Source of the DNA: JALTBU01 sp964410645
GTDB lineage: Bacteria > Campylobacterota > Campylobacteria > Campylobacterales > Nautiliaceae
DNA length: 50,928 nucleotides
Assembly: GCA_964410645.1 (NCBI GenBank)
Contig: CAYPHV010000004.1
Span: 1 to 50,928, forward strand
Direction: 5' to 3'
Under the pieces are notes generated by a model, which was not told the origin of the DNA, did not search any database, and worked only from the letters and a program-made list of their open reading frames with translations. Position numbers and translations under genes: made by a program. Position 1 is the first letter of the stretch. Every line of letters starts with the position of its first letter. Positions 1 through 7,300 of the stretch are shown here, one piece after another.

Positions 1-384
1 AAAAAAGCCTCCATTAAAACAATTGTAAATTCTGTTCAGGATTCGATAGAAAATATTCATTCTCAGTGGTTTGTAGATGAAGATTTTGTGTGGGATCCGG
101 ACAAAGACGGAAAAAGCAATTTAAATTCAAACGGTTATCCCGATAAACTTGATAGTGGGAAAAAAACTTCCCAATTATTCAAATATGTGCTGAAAGTGCC
201 GGTTATGGCCTGTGGTGATTCTAATTCCATAAGCTGTTGGAGAGAATATGACAGCAAAAAGTATGAATATGCTTTTGCAAATGATAAAAAACTGAGAATC
301 GAATATAATGCAAGTGCAGGCGAGATTGAATGTATAGATGGTGTCAATTATTCTGCTAGCGAATGCAATAAGACTATTTATTAG
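1..384 (+). CDS. Pseudopilin / type II secretion-like protein, C-terminal part (5' truncated)
   Basis: The reading frame is open from the first base of the window, so the true start and the hydrophobic N-terminal prepilin helix lie upstream; the GTG at 88 is only an internal codon. About 127 residues are visible. The segment with SIENIHSQW followed by WDPDKDG resembles the globular domain of Campylobacterota prepilin-like proteins of type II secretion / type IV pilus systems. Two cysteine pairs (CGDSNSISC, and CIDG with a later C) could form disulfides, as expected for an exported protein. It converges on the kinase gene with a 4-base overlap. The family call rests on recall of similar C-termini and is moderate. 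Confidence 0.55.
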   Translation, partial: KKASIKTIVNSVQDSIENIHSQWFVDEDFVWDPDKDGKSNLNSNGYPDKLDSGKKTSQLFKYVLKVPVMACGDSNSISCWREYDSKKYEYAFANDKKLRIEYNASAGEIECIDGVNYSASECNKTIY

Positions 385-1325
385 GCAAAAGTAAATATAA
401 ATCCTTTTTGTTTAGAACAAAGTCTGATGCTTCCATTATGTTTTTTGATAATTTCTTTGGATAAACTAAGCCCAAGCCCGTTGCCTTTTGTTTTGGTAGA
501 TTTAAAAGGTTCAAATAAAATCTTTTTATTTTCAAATTCAATTCCTGAATCAATAACGGTAAAAATATGGTGCGTTTTGTCTTTTTCGTATGTAATTTTT
601 ATTTTCCCTTTGTCTTTTTCGTCTTCTTCTATTGCGTCAATGGCATTGAAAATCAGATTTTGGAAAACAAGTAGTATTAAATTATAATCGGCATAAATTA
701 AAGGATTTTGTTTGGTAAATTCAAATTTTATTTCTTTTGTAAAGGAATAATAACTGATGATTTTTTTAAGTTCATTTATCAAATCCTGTAAAAGGAATTC
801 TTTTTTTTGAAGTTTTACCCCTTTTGAAAAGAGCAGGGTTGATTTTATAATTCTTTCAACTCTAAAAAGGGCGCTTTTCATTTCATTTATTATTTCTGTT
901 TCGGTGCATTTTTTTTGGAGTAAGGATAAAAGAATAGAAATGGAGCCGATTGGATTTCTTATTTCATGGGCGAGATGAGCTGCCATTTGTCCCATGGCTA
1001 TAAGCCTTTCATTTCTTTTTTGTTCCGTTATATCAGTGGCGCTTATAATTGTTTTGTCTTTAATTTTTGACGATTGAACAAGGTAAAATTTTGAATTTAT
1101 TTCTATTTCTTTATTTGCTGGAATTTCTTTAAATTTATTAGTTTTGGAATTACTTACAATGATTTCGCCGTTTTTATCGATAACCCATAAAGCCTGGGGT
1201 AAAAATTCAATAACCCCGTTTAAAATATTTTTAAGTTCAATAAATTCATTTTCAACTTTATATGTCTGATTGATTAATGTTTCAAGATTTTCAAGCAGTT
1301 CTTTTTGACTTTTGGGGAGTTCCAT
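381..1325 (-). CDS. flgS: Sensor histidine kinase, FlgS-like (flagellar two-component kinase)
   Basis: This is a soluble 314-residue kinase with no transmembrane segment. Residues 1-35 look helical, 36-100 form a PAS-like sensor region (LPQALWVIDKNGE), and the H-box has the phospho-accepting His120 in AHLAHEIRNP. The N-box is NLIFNAIDAIEE, and the G-boxes are DSGIEF and GNGLGLSLSKEI, so the kinase looks catalytically complete. The cytoplasmic layout and N-terminus resemble FlgS, which in Campylobacter and Helicobacter phosphorylates FlgR to activate sigma-54 flagellar genes. Length is slightly under the usual 340-380. No FlgR gene is next to it, which is normal for the group. Another soluble NtrB-like kinase is the main alternative. 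Confidence 0.72.
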   Translation of the reverse strand: MELPKSQKELLENLETLINQTYKVENEFIELKNILNGVIEFLPQALWVIDKNGEIIVSNSKTNKFKEIPANKEIEINSKFYLVQSSKIKDKTIISATDITEQKRNERLIAMGQMAAHLAHEIRNPIGSISILLSLLQKKCTETEIINEMKSALFRVERIIKSTLLFSKGVKLQKKEFLLQDLINELKKIISYYSFTKEIKFEFTKQNPLIYADYNLILLVFQNLIFNAIDAIEEDEKDKGKIKITYEKDKTHHIFTVIDSGIEFENKKILFEPFKSTKTKGNGLGLSLSKEIIKKHNGSIRLCSKQKGFIFTFA

Positions 1326-1493
1326 ATCTTACCTTTTTATTTACTATAATAACAAAAATCAAAGGTTATGGATGGAATATAAGTATAATAATTTTTACGA
1401 ATTAATAGAAAACAATTAAAATTTTAAAAAGAAAATTAAGAAAGAATATAAATAATTATATAAATTCTTAAATTTAGATATGAAAATTAAAAA

Positions 1494-1844
1494 TTAAAGA
1501 GAATTTTTTGCTTTTTGAACCAATTTGGAAAATGTTTCAGGTTCGTTCATTGCCAAATCAGCCAATATTTTTCTGTCTAAATCAATTTCTGCCTTTTTAA
1601 GACCGTTTATAAATCTTGAATAACTTATATCATTTAATCTACAGGCTGCATTGATTCTTATAATCCAAAGTTTTCTGAAGTCTCTTTTTTTCTGTTTTCT
1701 GTCTCTAAAAGCATATACCAGACTTCTTTCGACTTGTTCTTTTGCTTTTCTGAAATGTTTTCTTCTACTTGAATAGAAGCCTTTTGCCATTTTTAATATT
1801 TTTTTATGCTTATTTCTTCTTACTGCTCCTGTTTTAACTCTCAT
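1494..1844 (-). CDS. rplT: 50S ribosomal protein L20
   Basis: At 116 residues this matches the usual L20 length. It has the basic N-terminal helix (KTGAVRRNKHKKILKMAKG) and the conserved core with FRKLWIIRINAACR. L20 binds 23S rRNA early in large-subunit assembly. It follows rpmI on the same strand, the normal rpmI-rplT pair. A good ribosome binding site (AAGGAGATACA) precedes the ATG. No infC is seen in the sequenced part upstream; it may lie elsewhere or in the assembly gap. Confidence 0.97.
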   Translation of the reverse strand: MRVKTGAVRRNKHKKILKMAKGFYSSRRKHFRKAKEQVERSLVYAFRDRKQKKRDFRKLWIIRINAACRLNDISYSRFINGLKKAEIDLDRKILADLAMNEPETFSKLVQKAKNSL

Positions 1845-1934
1845 TGTATCTCCTTATTTTTGGCGTGCAACTTTTGCAACTTAGCGTATTTACGCGAAAG
1901 CCTTAAGCTTTACTTTGCCTCTTCTTCACGTTAA

Positions 1935-2129
1935 TTATTTACCAAGCAATACTTTTATTTCTTTTACATCAGTATTGTCTATATAATGTGGGGCTCTGAA
2001 ATTTCTTTTTCTTTTTTGAGATTTTTTAGTTAAGATGTGACTTCTATAAGCGTATCCTCTTTTAATCTGTCCGCTTTTTTTAACTTTAAATCTTTTAGCA
2101 GCCCCTTTGTTTGTTTTCATTTTAGGCAT
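1935..2129 (-). CDS. rpmI: 50S ribosomal protein L35
   Basis: This is a 64-residue basic protein beginning MPKMKTNKGAAKRFKVKKSG and ending in VLLGK, a typical full-length L35. The open frame runs further upstream into the N gap, but the ATG at 2129 is the family start and has AAAAGGAGTAGC just before it. A minus-strand -10-like TATAAT lies at 2158-2163, so rpmI-rplT probably has its own promoter instead of depending on a gene beyond the gap. Confidence 0.96.
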   Translation of the reverse strand: MPKMKTNKGAAKRFKVKKSGQIKRGYAYRSHILTKKSQKRKRNFRAPHYIDNTDVKEIKVLLGK

Positions 2130-2196
2130 AGCTACTCCTTTTTGTGTTTGAATTGGAATTATATCATAATTTTTTATGCTACAATAATCAGAAAAA

Positions 2197-2296
2197 NNNN
2201 NNNNNNNNNNNNNNNNNNNNNNNNNNNNNNNNNNNNNNNNNNNNNNNNNNNNNNNNNNNNNNNNNNNNNNNNNNNNNNNNNNNNNNNNNNNNNNNN
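2197..2296. other. Assembly gap of 100 N
   Basis: Exactly 100 N, the conventional placeholder for a gap of unknown length. It hides the region upstream of rpmI and the 5' part of the GGDEF-like gene. The true missing length cannot be known from this sequence; genes usually near rpmI such as infC and thrS could be in it. Confidence 0.98.
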
Positions 2297-2297
2297 A

Positions 2298-2852
2298 AAA
2301 AATATTATTGATGCTTATTATGAAATGAGAAAACAAAATATTATATATATTCCTGTATGTAAAAACAATGAAATAATAGGGGAATTAAACTTTAATACTT
2401 TAAGTCTAAAAATTTCTTATATTATTATTAAAGATGAATTGACGCATGTTTATAATAGAAGATATTTTAATGCATTAATTGAAGAGTATAATGATTTTGA
2501 AAAACCAATGGGAATTATATTTATACAAATCAGGGATTTATCTGTTTATGAAGGATTATACGGAAGAGAAATGTATGAAAAAATAATTAAAGAATTTGCC
2601 AAAACAATTCTTTGCAATGTAAGAAAAATAGATTTTGTTTTTAGATGGGATAATGAATTTAGAATAGTTATTTTTAACGATTTAAAAACTACTTCTTTAA
2701 TTTTGGAAAGACTTAAGGACAGTCTAAACAAATTGGAAATAAACGGTATTCATGTTGCTTATAAAACCTGTATAAGCCATATTCCGGAACTTCAGGATAA
2801 TATTCTGTCAGTTGTGGAAGAGTGTGAAGAAGAATTAATTAAAGGGAACTAA
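2298..2852 (+). CDS. CBS-GGDEF-like protein with degenerate active site (5' end lost in gap)
   Basis: About 184 residues are visible. The first 30 or so (YYEMRKQNIIYIPVCKNN, then IIGELNF) look like the end of a CBS domain. Next comes a GGDEF-type fold with the opening motif KDELTHVYNRRYF. Where the signature RxGGDEF should be, the protein reads RWDNEF, one residue short and without the glycines. That argues against diguanylate cyclase activity; it may instead be a signalling or binding module. The 3' end overlaps the convergent fabH by 18 bases. The start and any further N-terminal domains are unknown because of the gap. Confidence 0.7.
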   Translation, partial: KNIIDAYYEMRKQNIIYIPVCKNNEIIGELNFNTLSLKISYIIIKDELTHVYNRRYFNALIEEYNDFEKPMGIIFIQIRDLSVYEGLYGREMYEKIIKEFAKTILCNVRKIDFVFRWDNEFRIVIFNDLKTTSLILERLKDSLNKLEINGIHVAYKTCISHIPELQDNILSVVEECEEELIKGN

Positions 2853-3797
2853 CGCGCTTCCCCAAGTAAACCCTCCGCCGAAAGCATCAAGAAGCATCAA
2901 ATCCCCTTTTTTAATTTTTCCCTTATTTACCATTTCATTTATAGCCATAGGAATAGAAGCAGATGAAGTGTTTCCATATTCCTGAATTGTTAAAACACAT
3001 TTTTCTTTGGGTATTTTTACAGCTCTTGCTACAGCATCTATTATTCTGTAATTTGCCTGATGAGGGATAAACCAATCTATATCTTTGCCCGTTAATTTGT
3101 TTCTTTCCAGAATATTGTGAACAGAATTGGAAAGTGTTTTTACAGCTACTTTGAATGTTTCGTTTCCTTTCATTTCAAGCCATATTCTTTCGTTGCATCC
3201 ATATTTTACTCCTCTGCCTGGGGTAATTAAATAATCTTTATATTTTCCGTTGGCATTTATATCAATATCGACAATGGCTTCTTTTTTGTTTTCAGTAGCA
3301 CTTATTATGGCGGCTCCCGCTCCGTCTCCGAATAATACACACGTGGTTCTGTCTTTCCAGTTTACGATTTTGCTTAATGTTTCTGCACCTATTATTAAAA
3401 TATTTTTATAAGTTCCACTTTGTATAAATGCTTTTGCTTGAGCTAAAGCGTAGATGAAACCTGTGCATGCTGCGCTAATATCAACTGCAGGTACGACTAT
3501 TCCTAATTTTTCAGCAACTAAACAGGCAGTTGAGGGCATTGTAAAATAATCTGGTGTTATTGTGGCAAGAATTATCATATCCAAATCGTTTGGATTCATT
3601 TTTGCATTTTTAAGTGCATTTAAGGCAGCTTTATAGGCTAAGTCACTTGTTACTTCATCGGTGGCTATATGTCTGGTTTTGATGCCTGTTCTTTTTGTAA
3701 TCCATGCATCTGTAGTATCAACAATTTTTTCTATATCTTTATTAGATAATATTTTTTCTGGAGCGTAAGCTCCTATTGCTTTTAATTTTGCATACAT
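2835..3797 (-). CDS. fabH: 3-oxoacyl-ACP synthase III (KAS III)
   Basis: FabH condenses acetyl-CoA with malonyl-ACP to start type II fatty acid synthesis. The 320-residue protein has the whole catalytic triad: Cys in DISAACTGFIYALA, His in WFIPHQANYRI and Asn in EYGNTSSASIP. The C-terminal FGGGFTWGSALV is also typical. Its start overlaps the end of plsX by 16 bases, so the two are translationally coupled. The plsX-fabH order is the widespread bacterial arrangement linking phospholipid and fatty acid initiation. Confidence 0.96.
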   Translation of the reverse strand: MYAKLKAIGAYAPEKILSNKDIEKIVDTTDAWITKRTGIKTRHIATDEVTSDLAYKAALNALKNAKMNPNDLDMIILATITPDYFTMPSTACLVAEKLGIVVPAVDISAACTGFIYALAQAKAFIQSGTYKNILIIGAETLSKIVNWKDRTTCVLFGDGAGAAIISATENKKEAIVDIDINANGKYKDYLITPGRGVKYGCNERIWLEMKGNETFKVAVKTLSNSVHNILERNKLTGKDIDWFIPHQANYRIIDAVARAVKIPKEKCVLTIQEYGNTSSASIPMAINEMVNKGKIKKGDLMLLDAFGGGFTWGSALVPFN

Positions 3798-4783
3798 TGG
3801 TGTGCCTTTAAAGATTCTTGAATTTTATAATTAACGTCATTTTTAATAAATTTTATAGCTTGAAAAATCGCATTTTTTATAGCCTTTGAATTGCTTTTGC
3901 CATGAGAAATTATAACACAGCCGTTTACCCCAAGAAGAGGCGCTCCTCCGTATTCATCATAATCTGTTACTTTTTTAAGTCCTCTAAATACCGGTTTAAG
4001 CAGTAATGCTCCTATTTTTTGTAAAAGCCCGGATTTATTGATTTCATCCTTTATTAAATAAGCAATAGTTTCAGCGGCGCCTTCACTGGTTTTTACCACT
4101 ATATTTCCTATAAATCCGTCGCATACTATTACGTTTACTTCACCTTTAAAAATATCTCCGCCTTCAACATTTCCTACAAAATTTGGAAGATTTTCTTTTA
4201 ATTTTTTAAATGCTTCTTTTGTAACGCTGTTTCCTTTACTTTCTTCTTCGCCATTGCTTAAAAGTCCGATTTTGGGATTTTTTTTGTTTAATATAATTTT
4301 TGAATAAACTTCTCCCATTAAAGCAAATTGATATAAATTTGTTGCGTCACAATCTACATTTGCTCCGCCGTCAAGAACAAACGTGTAAGATTGTTTAATA
4401 GTTGGCATAGGTGTAACGATAGTAGGTCTTTTGATGCCTTTAATTCTTCCGAGATTGAGTGTGGCAAGAGTCATTGTGGCTCCGCTGTGTCCTGCAGAAA
4501 CAACGCCATCCACTTCTTTATTTTTAAGTAATTCAATAGATTTATAAATAGTGGATTTTTTTCTTTTGATAGCATCTGTGGCGTGATCACTCATACTAAT
4601 TACATCTTCGCTATTTATAAATCTAACTTTATCAAATAAATCTTTTGGTATTAACGGTTTTATTTCTTCTTCTTTTCCAACCAAATAAGCTATGAAATCT
4701 TTTTTTCTTAATGCCTGAATTACTCCGTTTATAATTGGTAAGGGGCCGAAGTCCCCACCCATTGCATCAATTGCGATTTTCAT
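3782..4783 (-). CDS. plsX: Phosphate acyltransferase PlsX
   Basis: PlsX makes acyl-phosphate from acyl-ACP for phosphatidic acid synthesis by the PlsX/PlsY route. The 333-residue protein starts MKIAIDAMGGDFGP and carries VDGVVSAGHSGATM, VLDGGANVDC and YDEYGGAPLLGVNG, all family hallmarks. The rpmF stop and plsX start share one base (TAATG on the minus strand), indicating translational coupling. It sits between rpmF and fabH, as in many bacteria. Confidence 0.96.
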   Translation of the reverse strand: MKIAIDAMGGDFGPLPIINGVIQALRKKDFIAYLVGKEEEIKPLIPKDLFDKVRFINSEDVISMSDHATDAIKRKKSTIYKSIELLKNKEVDGVVSAGHSGATMTLATLNLGRIKGIKRPTIVTPMPTIKQSYTFVLDGGANVDCDATNLYQFALMGEVYSKIILNKKNPKIGLLSNGEEESKGNSVTKEAFKKLKENLPNFVGNVEGGDIFKGEVNVIVCDGFIGNIVVKTSEGAAETIAYLIKDEINKSGLLQKIGALLLKPVFRGLKKVTDYDEYGGAPLLGVNGCVIISHGKSNSKAIKNAIFQAIKFIKNDVNYKIQESLKAHQCMQN

Positions 4784-4932
4784 TAATATTCACCGCAGCT
4801 TGGGCATACTCTGTGTGGTCTTTTATAAGCGCCACAATGAGAGCATTTGACTATTGTGCTTAGTTTAACGTTATAATGCGTTCTTCTTTTTGCACCTCTT
4901 GTTTTAGAGTTTCTTCTCTTTGGAACTGCCAT
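4783..4932 (-). CDS. rpmF: 50S ribosomal protein L32
   Basis: A 49-residue protein reading MAVPKRRNSKTRGAKRRTHY at the N-terminus, with a zinc ribbon later: CSHCG and CPSCG (CxxC...CxxC). The AAGGAGATATT ribosome binding site precedes the ATG. It lies between the DUF177/YceD gene and plsX, the conserved yceD-rpmF-plsX-fabH order. All four zinc-binding cysteines are kept, so this is the zinc form of L32. Confidence 0.96.
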   Translation of the reverse strand: MAVPKRRNSKTRGAKRRTHYNVKLSTIVKCSHCGAYKRPHRVCPSCGEY

Positions 4933-4941
4933 AATATCTCC

Positions 4942-5271
4942 TTAAAATTCTTTGTTAAATTCTTTTGTTTTGCAACTTTCACAAACATTTGAAAAATCAC
5001 TTTTAATTGATTCAATTTCACTTTTTAAAATTTCATCAATATCAAGTTTTTCCTGTTCAATAATATCATATTCTTTATCAAAACCGTTATACGGAGGCTT
5101 CACAATTTTAAATTTTACCTCTTCATTTATGCTTTTTTTAAAAATATTTAAGCATTTTACACATTCAACTTCAATTTCGCCTTCAATTTTGCCCTGAATG
5201 ATATATTCATCATTCTTTTTTTCGCTGGTTGCCTTAAAGGTTAAACCATTCATTTTTTTTTCAATCTGCAA
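4942..5271 (-). CDS. yceD: YceD / DUF177 family protein (TTG start)
   Basis: This 109-residue protein carries the DUF177 pattern, with CVKCL near residue 37 and a C-terminal CESCK pair, so a zinc site is possible. YceD proteins are linked to 23S rRNA accumulation and nearly always sit beside rpmF, as here. The chosen start is TTG at 5271, directly after the ndk stop and behind an AGAGAGA ribosome binding site; it gives the family-like MQIEKK opening. The alternative ATG (5253) lacks a clear binding site and would cut the first strand. Confidence 0.85.
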   Translation of the reverse strand: MQIEKKMNGLTFKATSEKKNDEYIIQGKIEGEIEVECVKCLNIFKKSINEEVKFKIVKPPYNGFDKEYDIIEQEKLDIDEILKSEIESIKSDFSNVCESCKTKEFNKEF

Positions 5272-5685
5272 TTATAAAATCTCTCTTTTGGCAAAGAAAA
5301 ATTCAATTTCTGTTTTAGCGTTTGCAAGCGAATCGCTTCCATGAACAGCGTTTGCTTCTATACTTTCAGCAAAATCTGCTCTAATTGTTCCGGGGTTTGC
5401 TTCTTTCGGATTTGTTGCACCCATTAATTCTCTGTTTTTAGTTACTGCATTTTCACCTTCAAGTACCATGGCTACTATTGGACCGCTGCTCATATATTCG
5501 CATAAATCATTGAAAAAAGGTCTTTCTTTATGTATTTTATAAAAATTTGCCGCATCGTTTTTGCTTAATTTGATTTTTTTACAAGCAGCAATTCTAAGAC
5601 CGTTGCTTTCAAATCTGTCAATGATTTTTCCGATAACGTTTTTAGCTACTGCGTCAGGTTTTATTATTGAAAGGGTTTGTTCCAT
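5272..5685 (-). CDS. ndk: Nucleoside diphosphate kinase
   Basis: Ndk transfers phosphate from ATP to other nucleoside diphosphates through a phosphohistidine. The 137-residue protein has the standard start MEQTLSIIKPDAVAKN and the active-site His in NAVHGSDSL, with GATNPKEANPGTIR before it. Length is normal. It heads the ndk-yceD-rpmF-plsX-fabH operon; a minus-strand TATAAT-like -10 lies at 5711-5716 just upstream, and the ribosome binding site is AAGGAGAGC. Confidence 0.97.
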   Translation of the reverse strand: MEQTLSIIKPDAVAKNVIGKIIDRFESNGLRIAACKKIKLSKNDAANFYKIHKERPFFNDLCEYMSSGPIVAMVLEGENAVTKNRELMGATNPKEANPGTIRADFAESIEANAVHGSDSLANAKTEIEFFFAKREIL

Positions 5686-5710
5686 TTGCTCTCCTTGTTT
5701 TTAGAGAGAA

Positions 5711-5716
5711 ATTATA
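5711..5716 (-). promoter_or_regulatory. Probable -10 element of the ndk-yceD-rpmF-plsX-fabH operon
   Basis: The minus strand reads TTGTATAATTT here, a perfect TATAAT about 26 bases before the ndk ATG. No good -35 hexamer is seen at the usual spacing, so the call relies on the -10 and on position alone. Confidence 0.45.
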
Positions 5717-5747
5717 CAAAAATTTGAAGAAAAAAAGAAGAGGGAAC

Positions 5748-6026
5748 TTAACAAAGTTCTATTGCTGGAGTTCCAGGTTTGCATCTGTTTTGATGACAAG
5801 TTTGTCCTTCTTTGCATTCATCCCAAACAATACACCCTTCTGTCGGGCATGCTTCGGCGCAAGCGGGTTGATCATAATATCCCACACATTCTACACATTT
5901 ATTGTTTTGTACATAATATGTTTCTTCTCCAGTTGGATTTTCACTGTCATCTAAGATTGCTTCTACTGGGCATTCATCTATGCATGCTCCGCAACTAATA
6001 CATATATCAGTAATTTTTACAGCCAT
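5748..6026 (-). CDS. fdxA: 2[4Fe-4S] ferredoxin, Allochromatium type, with cysteine-rich tail
   Basis: A 92-residue electron carrier. The first cluster motif is C9-x2-C12-x2-C15-x3-C19-P. The second is C44-x2-C47-x8-C56-x3-C60-P, where the long x8 loop marks the Allochromatium-type ferredoxins; C65 follows. Beyond the usual fold, the tail has four more cysteines at 71, 77, 82 and 92, more than I recall for Campylobacter or Helicobacter FdxA. The gene stands alone with its own ribosome binding site (AAAAGGAGAT). Likely partners are pyruvate or 2-oxoglutarate ferredoxin oxidoreductases, an inference from the family. Confidence 0.9.
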   Translation of the reverse strand: MAVKITDICISCGACIDECPVEAILDDSENPTGEETYYVQNNKCVECVGYYDQPACAEACPTEGCIVWDECKEGQTCHQNRCKPGTPAIELC

Positions 6027-6129
6027 TCTATCTCCTTTTAATTTAAATTTTACTTAAAAATATATCATCAATAACTTAAAATATCCTTAAAAAAATCAAT
6101 ATAAAATAAATTTGTAACATTTTGTAACT

Positions 6130-7278
6130 TTATTTTATTCCTAAAAAATCTTTTAATTCTTGAACTTTGTCTAATTTTTCCCATGAAAATTCTTCTCTTC
6201 CAAAATGTCCGTAAGCTGCCGTATTTTTGTAAATAGGCTTTAGTAAATCAAGTGTTTCAATAATTCCTTTCGGTGTTAAATTAAATATTTTTCTAACAGC
6301 CTCTTCTATTTTTTGTTCGTTTACTTTTGCAGTGCCGTGCGTATTTACGTAAATACTGACTGGTTTAACAACGCCTATAGCATAAGCTATCTGGACTGTA
6401 ATTTTATCAGCCGCGCCTGCTGCTACAAGATTTTTTGCCACATATCTGGCTGCATATGCCCCGCTTCTATCCACTTTGGTAGGATCTTTTCCGCTAAATG
6501 CACCTCCTCCGTGAGGGGCTGCTCCTCCGTATGTATCTACAATTATTTTTCTGCCTGTTAGACCTGCATCTCCCTGAGGTCCTCCGATTACAAATTTTCC
6601 CGTAGGATTTATAAAATATTCAATATTTTTGCTTAGCATTGTGGAAGGTATTACTTTTTTTATTATTTCTTCTATAACCGCTTCTTTGATTTCCGAATAA
6701 TTTACATCAGGTTCGTGCTGGGTTGAAACAACTATTTTTTCAACACTTACCGGTTTTCCATCTACATATTTTACACTTACCTGTGCTTTTCCGTCAGGTC
6801 TAAGCCATGGAACGATAGCTTCTTTTCTGGCAACAGCAAGTTTTTTTGTAAGTCTATGGGCAAGCATTATCGGTAGAGGCATCAGTTCGGGTGTTTCGGT
6901 GCATGCGTATCCAAACATCATCCCCTGATCACCTGCGCCAATTTCTTCTCCTTGTTCAACTCCCTGTCTGATATCCGGACTTTGTTCTCCAATGCCGTTT
7001 AGCACTGCCGCGGTTCTGTAATCAAACCCGAATCTTGCATCGGTGTATCCTATTTCACGGACAGTTTCTCTTGCAATTTCCTGCATAGGGGCATAAGCTG
7101 TGGTTTTAAGTTCACCCGCTATAATACAAAAACCGTTGCTTAAAAGTGTTTCACAGGCTACTTTTGCATTTTTGTCCCTTTCAATTATATAATCAAGTAT
7201 TGCGTCGCTGATTTGATCAGCCATTTTATCGGGATGTCCTTCTGTTACGCTTTCACTGCTAAAAAGATATTCTCTCAT
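6130..7278 (-). CDS. metK: S-adenosylmethionine synthetase
   Basis: MetK makes S-adenosylmethionine from methionine and ATP. The 382-residue protein has all the signatures: EGHPDKMADQISDAILD near the N-terminus, GAGDQGMMFGYA, GGGAFSGKDPTKVDRSGAY, and a normal C-terminal domain. It lies 22 bases after metE on the same strand, so methionine synthesis and activation are probably co-transcribed. No S-adenosylmethionine riboswitch can fit in the short spacers. Confidence 0.98.
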   Translation of the reverse strand: MREYLFSSESVTEGHPDKMADQISDAILDYIIERDKNAKVACETLLSNGFCIIAGELKTTAYAPMQEIARETVREIGYTDARFGFDYRTAAVLNGIGEQSPDIRQGVEQGEEIGAGDQGMMFGYACTETPELMPLPIMLAHRLTKKLAVARKEAIVPWLRPDGKAQVSVKYVDGKPVSVEKIVVSTQHEPDVNYSEIKEAVIEEIIKKVIPSTMLSKNIEYFINPTGKFVIGGPQGDAGLTGRKIIVDTYGGAAPHGGGAFSGKDPTKVDRSGAYAARYVAKNLVAAGAADKITVQIAYAIGVVKPVSIYVNTHGTAKVNEQKIEEAVRKIFNLTPKGIIETLDLLKPIYKNTAAYGHFGREEFSWEKLDKVQELKDFLGIK

Positions 7279-7300
7279 TTCTTTCCTTTAATGTTTTTTA

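Noticed and set aside
88..384. GTG at 88 as the true start of the first gene
   Set aside because: The frame is open from base 1 and the pseudopilin-like sequence continues upstream without a binding site at 88.
427..687. Open frames opposite flgS and many similar antisense frames across the window
   Set aside because: They are shadows of real genes in AT-rich DNA, with no ribosome binding sites and low-complexity Phe/Ser/Leu-rich products.
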